A stretch of 9,562 nucleotides of DNA from Aquificota bacterium. Lineage in GTDB: Bacteria; Aquificota; Aquificia; Aquificales; QOAS01. The notes beneath the pieces are model-generated. The model saw only the letters and a program-made list of their open reading frames with translations, was not told the DNA's origin and searched no databases. Shown piece after piece: positions 6,795 through 9,562 of this stretch (within the stretch, counting starts at the first letter, position 1; each line of letters opens with the position of its first letter). The DNA lies in contig JALSNH010000166.1 in the NCBI GenBank assembly GCA_026987085.1, positions 1-9,562 on the forward strand, read 5' to 3'. Both the position numbers and the translations under genes were made by a program.

Positions 6795-6995
6795 CTAAAA
6801 ATTGCCAACTCCCTCAAAAAGACTATGCTCTCCCACCTCTTGGAGGCTTAATTTACTTTCCTCCACCAAGTGATTAAGTGGATAACCGAATCCTTTAAAA
6901 GGTTCGTTTAAATACTTTCCAAACTCCTCGCGAGAGATTTTATCTTTTATTTGCTTTATGATAGTTATTGTCCACAGTTTAATGTCAAGTATAAA
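6795..6995 (-). pseudogene. Possible gene remnant or unusual small ORF upstream of nth
   Basis: On the minus strand an open frame runs from after a TAA at 6998 to a TAG at 6795, 14 bases before nth. The inferred peptide looks protein-like (charged and aromatic, with ISREEFGKYLNEPFKGFGY and then LNHLVEESKLSLQEVGEH) and ends EGVGNF, but I do not recognise a family. There is no ATG or TTG in the useful part of the frame; the only GTG would leave about 23 residues. Either it is the decayed 3' end of a gene that once preceded nth, or it starts from a rare codon (ATA/ATT/CTG). The first bases also contain a TTGACA, so part of the frame may be nth promoter. Confidence 0.35.
6958..6988 (-). promoter_or_regulatory. 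Candidate promoter for nth
   Basis: On the minus strand a perfect -35 TTGACA (6988-6983) is followed after 19 bases by TATCAT (6963-6958). The spacing is longer than the preferred 17 and the -10 is imperfect, so this is a candidate only. It would place the start point about 170 bases before the nth ATG, transcribing through the small open frame at 6795-6995. Confidence 0.3.
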
Positions 6996-6998
6996 TTA

Positions 6999-7333
6999 GC
7001 CTTCAAAACTTCTTTGGTATCAAAATTATTTAAATAAGACTCAAACGGTGTTTTTCAAAATTTTTAGAAATATTTCCATTTTAGTTTGGATTTTTATTAA
7101 ATTTAAAGCCCAAAATGGGATATTTTTACACAAATACCCTTATTGTTCCCATAAACAAATGTAGACTTTTAAAGTTTTAGTTGAATATTTCTCAGATAGA
7201 GGTTGAATTTTTTTTATAAAAATCCTAATATTGCGGAAGTAAATTCTAAATTTTCCCTCTTAAAGGAAAGAAAGCTATGTCAAGTTCTTTGATTTGGATT
7301 TGATTAATGTCAAACTTTATATGTTTTTAGGAC
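6999..7333. other. AT-rich intergenic stretch without a recognisable gene
   Basis: Between the nth-side remnant and the promoter at 7334 the sequence is very AT-rich with long T and A runs, no open frame worth translating and no strong hairpin. AATGTCAA-type words occur near 7276 and 7307 and might be weak -35 relatives, but nothing firm can be said. It serves at most as upstream region of the structured RNA locus. Confidence 0.5.
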
Positions 7334-7364
7334 TTGACTTTCACTATCTTTTGTGATATATAAT
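7334..7364 (+). promoter_or_regulatory. Promoter of the structured RNA at 7.4 kb
   Basis: TTGACT (7334-7339) is followed after 17 bases by TGA-TATATA (extended -10: TG at 7354-7355, hexamer 7357-7362), or after 19 bases by TATAAT (7359-7364). Either gives a transcription start near 7370-7375, just before GGCTCCTTGG at 7384. This is the best sigma-70-type promoter in the window and points into DNA with no coding frame, which supports an RNA gene. Confidence 0.6.
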
Positions 7365-7371
7365 TAAACTA

Positions 7372-7480
7372 AAAATTAGGATTGGCTCCTTGGCAACTGA
7401 ACAAAGTCAAGATTTCGCAAACCCGCATGGCCGTAGGCTCATCGTGAATATTTAGAACTGATGCGGGTTAGAGCGATATA
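7372..7480 (+). ncRNA. Structured RNA with CRISPR anti-repeat, tracrRNA-like
   Basis: Downstream of a good promoter there is no open frame but clear RNA structure. After a 5' segment (7384-7401) comes TCGCAAACCCGCAT (7415-7428), which is complementary, 13 of 14, to ATGCGGGATTGCGA in the repeat at 7565-7578. The same bases can pair internally: AACCCGCAT (7420-7428) with ATGCGGGTT (7461-7469), nine perfect pairs, enclosing a small GCC-GTA-GGC hairpin (7430-7438) and TTTAGAACT. From memory, a closing stem around a small hairpin plus a TTAGAACT-like single strand resembles part of Cas12f tracrRNA, but I cannot test this. The 3' end is not defined. Alternatives are an omega-RNA-like guide RNA, a decayed CRISPR leader, or an unrelated small RNA. 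Confidence 0.5.
7384..7401 (-). repeat. Right arm of the 18-bp perfect inverted repeat (partner at 52-69)
   Basis: The minus strand here reads TTCAGTTGCCAAGGAGCC, identical to plus-strand 52-69. It lies roughly 10-30 bases downstream of the predicted start point of the 7.4 kb RNA. On the matching strand it is preceded directly by TTTG (7405-7402), a T-rich 5' flank like that required by Cas12 and TnpB nucleases. Binding of a guided protein here would block early elongation. Confidence 0.9.
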
Positions 7481-7544
7481 TATGTTTATTTGTGGGGTTT
7501 TTAAATTTTCAAATGCTTGATTTATGCGGTTTTGAAAGTCTAGG

Positions 7545-7647
7545 GTTGCAGTAAGGCCTGCTAAATGCGGGATTGCGACTGTAAACTAAAGTACCTTCGC
7601 CGTTTCTTTCATGTTGCAGTAAGGCCTGCTAAATGCGGGGTTATCTT
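7545..7647 (+). CRISPR. Minimal CRISPR-like array: two repeats, one spacer
   Basis: A 27-nt segment at 7545-7571 recurs exactly at 7613-7639, 68 bases apart, a normal CRISPR period. The first copy appears to run 35 nt (7545-7579): its ends GTTGCAGT and ATTGCGAC pair fully (two G-U), and inside CCTGC-TAAAT-GCGGG forms a second stem, so the whole repeat folds. The second copy loses this 3' end, as terminal repeats often do. The segment between (7580-7612, 33 nt) is unique and spacer-sized. Repeats starting GTTGCA and ending in GCAAC/GCGAC occur in type V-F and some other systems. No cas gene is in the window. With only two copies this could be a simple duplication; the nearby anti-repeat argues against that. 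Confidence 0.5.
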
Positions 7648-7798
7648 CCCTTTTTAAGTCTCAATATCAAAAACTCTGCAAGTGGAATTTAGTAAGAAAT
7701 CTCCTTAAGTGTTTCAAATTTCCGAGGCTTATACCGCTTGAGGTTGTATTTTTAACCTTACTACCAAAAGTTGTTTAATTTCAATTGGAAACCATTTT
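7648..7798. other. Intergenic stretch between the repeat pair and the purN leader
   Basis: No open frame and no third repeat copy is visible after 7647. A short stem AGGTT/AACCT (7741-7745 with 7754-7758) is the only hairpin noticed and lacks a T-run, so it is not called a terminator. Confidence 0.4.
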
Positions 7799-7896
7799 AG
7801 GTTGCATTCAAAGATTGAGAACCCTTAAAGGTTTTACCTTTTGAATTCAAACCTTTTGAGGGTATTTGAAGGTAGAGCAACCTTATAAAGGAGTTG
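7799..7896 (+). promoter_or_regulatory. Structured leader before purN with alternative hairpins
   Basis: Bases 7821-7834 (ACCCTTAAAGGTTT) pair with 7849-7863 in a 14-bp stem with one bulged T and one G-T pair. Outside it TTCAAA/TTTGAA (7807-7812 with 7865-7870) and AGGTTGC/GCAACCT (7799-7805 with 7877-7883) can extend the fold. Alternatives exist: AAAGG (7827-7831) can instead pair with CCTTT at 7837-7841, and CAACCTT (7878-7884) with AAGGAGTTG (7888-7896). ACCTTTTGA occurs twice (7836 and 7851), so two segments compete for one partner. This looks like a switchable leader, but no known riboswitch core is recognised and the purN transcription start is unknown. Confidence 0.4.
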
Positions 7897-7933
7897 TTTA
7901 AAAGCTTTTTAGTCCGACAATAACATAATTTCA

Positions 7934-8593
7934 ATGGATAAAAAACTTCCTATTGCGGTTTTTGTTTCCGGTAGAGGAACAAATCTCCAATCTATTATTG
8001 ATGCTATAAATGCCGGCAAATTGGATGCGGAAATTAAATTGGTGGTGAGCAACCGTTCCAAAGCTTACGCCCTTAAAAGGTGCGAAAAATACGGTATACC
8101 TTACAAGGTGATTCCCTCAAAAAAATTTTCCTCACCTCAGGAGTGGGGTGAAGCCCTTATTGAGGTGGTAAAGGAAAGTGGTGCGGAGCTAATTGTTCTT
8201 GCCGGTTTTATGAAAATAGTTCCTAATAACTTTATCGAAGCTTTTGAGAATCGAATAATAAATATCCATCCCTCTCTATTGCCTGCGTTTAAAGGTTTGG
8301 AGGCACAAAGCCAGGCTTTCGATTATGGTGTAAAAATTACCGGTTGCTCCGTTCATCTTGTTATACCCGAATTGGATAGCGGGCCAATAATAGCGCAGGC
8401 AGCCGTTCCGGTTTTGCCCAACGATACGGCGGAAACGTTGGCTGCCCGTATTTTGGAACACGAACATAGGATTTACCCGCAGGTAATACAGTGGTTTGCG
8501 GAAAACCGAATAAAGATTGAAGGAAATAAGCTAATCGTTTTAGGAGCAAAATATGGCACCCTTCCTTTTAACCCTCAATTGGAAAAGTTCTAA
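7934..8593 (+). CDS. purN: Phosphoribosylglycinamide formyltransferase (GART)
   Basis: PurN transfers a formyl group from 10-formyl-tetrahydrofolate to glycinamide ribonucleotide, the third step of de novo purine synthesis, in the cytosol. The protein has 219 residues, the usual length. Visible marks are the phosphate-binding VSGRGTNLQSI (11-21), the catalytic Asn110 and His112 in INIHPSLLPAFKG, and Asp148 in HLVIPELDSGPIIAQAAVPV. The ATG at 7934 starts directly before the first strand and the frame is closed upstream by a TAG at 7910. There is no Shine-Dalgarno next to it; AAAGGAG at 7887-7893 is 40 bases away. CATAAT (7924-7929) lies just before the ATG. No other pur gene is adjacent. A folded leader precedes it. 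It converges on the transporter gene with overlapping stops. Confidence 0.95.
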   Translation: MDKKLPIAVFVSGRGTNLQSIIDAINAGKLDAEIKLVVSNRSKAYALKRCEKYGIPYKVIPSKKFSSPQEWGEALIEVVKESGAELIVLAGFMKIVPNNFIEAFENRIINIHPSLLPAFKGLEAQSQAFDYGVKITGCSVHLVIPELDSGPIIAQAAVPVLPNDTAETLAARILEHEHRIYPQVIQWFAENRIKIEGNKLIVLGAKYGTLPFNPQLEKF

Positions 8594-9453
8594 ACCAAAA
8601 AGAAGAGAATCAAAATAAGGAAAGAGATTAAAACGGCTATCCCTTGCCGTTTTGTTAATCTTTCACCCAGCAGTAGGTAGGAACTTAAGGTTCCCAAAGG
8701 TGTTGTAAAAGTAAAAATAGCTTCAATTACCGGAGCCTCTTTAGGAGAAATCCCTTTAAAGGCGAAAACTGAACTTATAAACCCCAAAGAGGTATAAATT
8801 CCGCTCAAAAAACTCCATTTGAGTATTGGAGGTTTGAAAAATTCCCTCGAAAGTTTTCTAAAATCGCACCTCCAAAAGCAGGTAATAAGAAAAATAAACC
8901 ACATAAAGAGGGAGGAGTAAAAGGCTACCGCAAAAGGTGAAAGCTTGTAATCGTTCACCAAACGGAAAACTTCCAAGCCGAAAACTCCCCAACCGAAAGC
9001 GGTAATTAGAGGATAGAAAACATACCTTTTCTCGGCCTTTCTATCTTCCCTTTCAAAAAATAGAGGCAAAGTTAGGATTAAAAAAACTATCAAAACCAGC
9101 TTTGTAGGTTTTGGAAAGGTTCCCTTAGATAGGAAAACCAAAACTGTTAAGAAAATAGGAGAAAAGTTGGCCAAGGTAATTGCAACCCCCACCGGGAGTT
9201 TCTTAAAACTCTCAAAAAGGAAAAAGATTGAAATAGCCCCGACCAAGGAGAGGAACAGAAGTTCCAAAACCGCTTGTAGGTTTGGAATATTAAAACTCCC
9301 AAGTAGGAAACAGAAAATACCGTCGAACAAAGTAAGGAAAAGGTAAACAACCACCAACGATGGAAGGCTACCCAAAAGTAGGGTTAACCTTTTGTTGAAA
9401 ATTTGGTTTAAAGAGTAAAAGAAGGCCGATAAAAAGGCTAAAAAGTAATGCAC
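8590..9453 (-). CDS. DMT-superfamily transporter, EamA type
   Basis: The 287-residue, highly hydrophobic protein has about ten predicted membrane helices in two repeats of five (roughly 1-18, 31-51, 62-82, 86-108, 117-133; 145-163, 172-192, 211-233, 240-261, 268-287), the classic 10-TMS EamA arrangement. The ends of both repeats are family-like: PVGVAITLANFSPIFLTVLVFL (87-108) and EAIFTFTTPLGTLSSYLLLGERLTKRQGIAV (244-274). EamA proteins export or import small metabolites such as amino acids; the substrate cannot be read from sequence. The start is a GTG, since an in-frame TAA lies six bases upstream and no ATG comes before the middle of the protein. It begins eight bases after the preceding gene's stop, so it is probably co-transcribed with it. 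The stop TAG overlaps the purN TAA by two bases. Confidence 0.88.
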   Translation of the reverse strand: MHYFLAFLSAFFYSLNQIFNKRLTLLLGSLPSLVVVYLFLTLFDGIFCFLLGSFNIPNLQAVLELLFLSLVGAISIFFLFESFKKLPVGVAITLANFSPIFLTVLVFLSKGTFPKPTKLVLIVFLILTLPLFFEREDRKAEKRYVFYPLITAFGWGVFGLEVFRLVNDYKLSPFAVAFYSSLFMWFIFLITCFWRCDFRKLSREFFKPPILKWSFLSGIYTSLGFISSVFAFKGISPKEAPVIEAIFTFTTPLGTLSSYLLLGERLTKRQGIAVLISFLILILFFLV

Positions 9454-9461
9454 GGATTAAA

Positions 9462-9562
9462 TTAATCTACCGGCTTGGCGTCGATAGGACCTTCGTTATT
9501 ATCACCTTTATTGTCTTTATTTTCTTGAGATTTGCCGCCTTCGGCGGATTTCTGTTGCTCCT
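9462..9562 (-). CDS. C-terminal tail of an upstream gene (partial), possibly DnaK
   Basis: Only the last 32 codons are in the window. They encode a hydrophilic, disordered tail rich in Gln, Lys, Asn, Asp and Gly, ending EGPIDAKPVD before TAA. DnaK/Hsp70 proteins end in such low-complexity tails closing with a D-A motif like VDADFEE, so DnaK is a reasonable guess, but the tail alone cannot prove it and other chaperones or RNA-binding proteins have similar ends. The frame runs off the right edge, and the EamA gene follows eight bases later on the same strand. Confidence 0.55.
   Translation of the reverse strand, partial: EQQKSAEGGKSQENKDNKGDNNEGPIDAKPVD

Noticed and set aside
6782..6817. Twelve-residue N-terminal extension of Nth from the ATG at 6817
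   Set aside because: Those residues overlap the upstream frame and are not part of the Nth fold; the ATG at 6781 gives the usual N-terminus.
52..7401. The 18-bp inverted repeat as terminal inverted repeats of a 7.3 kb transposon
   Set aside because: The enclosed genes are ordinary housekeeping genes, there is no transposase, and no target-site duplication is visible at the outer ends.
7384..7401. Cas9-type reading, with the RNA 5' end as guide and the left-edge copy as target
   Set aside because: The order anti-repeat then repeat mimic does not fit a type II single guide, and the flank in the target (TAGGG) is no more persuasive than TTTG on the other side; kept only as an alternative.
9534..9547. 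GCCGCC/GGCGG hairpin near the right edge as a terminator
   Set aside because: It lies inside the coding tail of the partial gene and has no T-run after it.

Overview
The window looks like chromosomal DNA from an AT-rich, probably thermophilic bacterium. The proteins are rich in Lys, Glu, Ile and Phe, arginine is mostly AGG/AGA, and genes are tightly packed. The overall flavour is like Aquificota, perhaps the Desulfurobacterium group, but that placement is an impression and rests on no search.

Layout. Positions 1-97 carry the 3' part of a structured, probably untranslated RNA that enters from outside the window. Positions 98-700 are AT-rich and hold no convincing gene. A stand-alone ribosomal protein S17 gene (716-1018, minus) has its own Shine-Dalgarno and terminator. 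Divergent from it, five plus-strand genes run from 1075 to 6110 with gaps of 13-48 bases: an MBL-fold hydrolase, a NifX/NafY-like small protein, a ComM/YifB-type AAA+ protein, a large MscS-family channel and BioD. They could form one operon, though their functions are unrelated. An endonuclease III gene (nth) converges on bioD, and the two stop codons share bases. Positions 6782-7933 form a long non-coding stretch. PurN (plus) then converges on a DMT/EamA transporter (minus), again with interlocked stop codons. The window ends in the C-terminal tail of another minus-strand gene, possibly dnaK.

The most interesting material is in the two non-coding regions, which appear to belong to one system. 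At 7334-7647 there is a good promoter and a structured RNA with a 14-nt segment that is an anti-repeat (13/14 complementary) to a CRISPR-like repeat. That repeat is present twice (7545 and 7613, 68 bases apart) and brackets one spacer-like segment. The left-edge RNA shares a scaffold motif (CCGTAGG...GAACTnATGCG) with this RNA on the same strand. Just before a terminator-like hairpin it also carries an 18-nt segment that perfectly matches, in inverted orientation, the first transcribed bases of the 7.4 kb RNA. In that target the matching strand is preceded by TTTG, the kind of T-rich motif used by Cas12/TnpB-type nucleases. One reading is a tracrRNA/omega-RNA-like guide that targets the promoter-proximal DNA of a partner guide RNA locus. 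No cas, tnpB or transposase gene lies in the window, so the effector, if there is one, is elsewhere. This remains a hypothesis.
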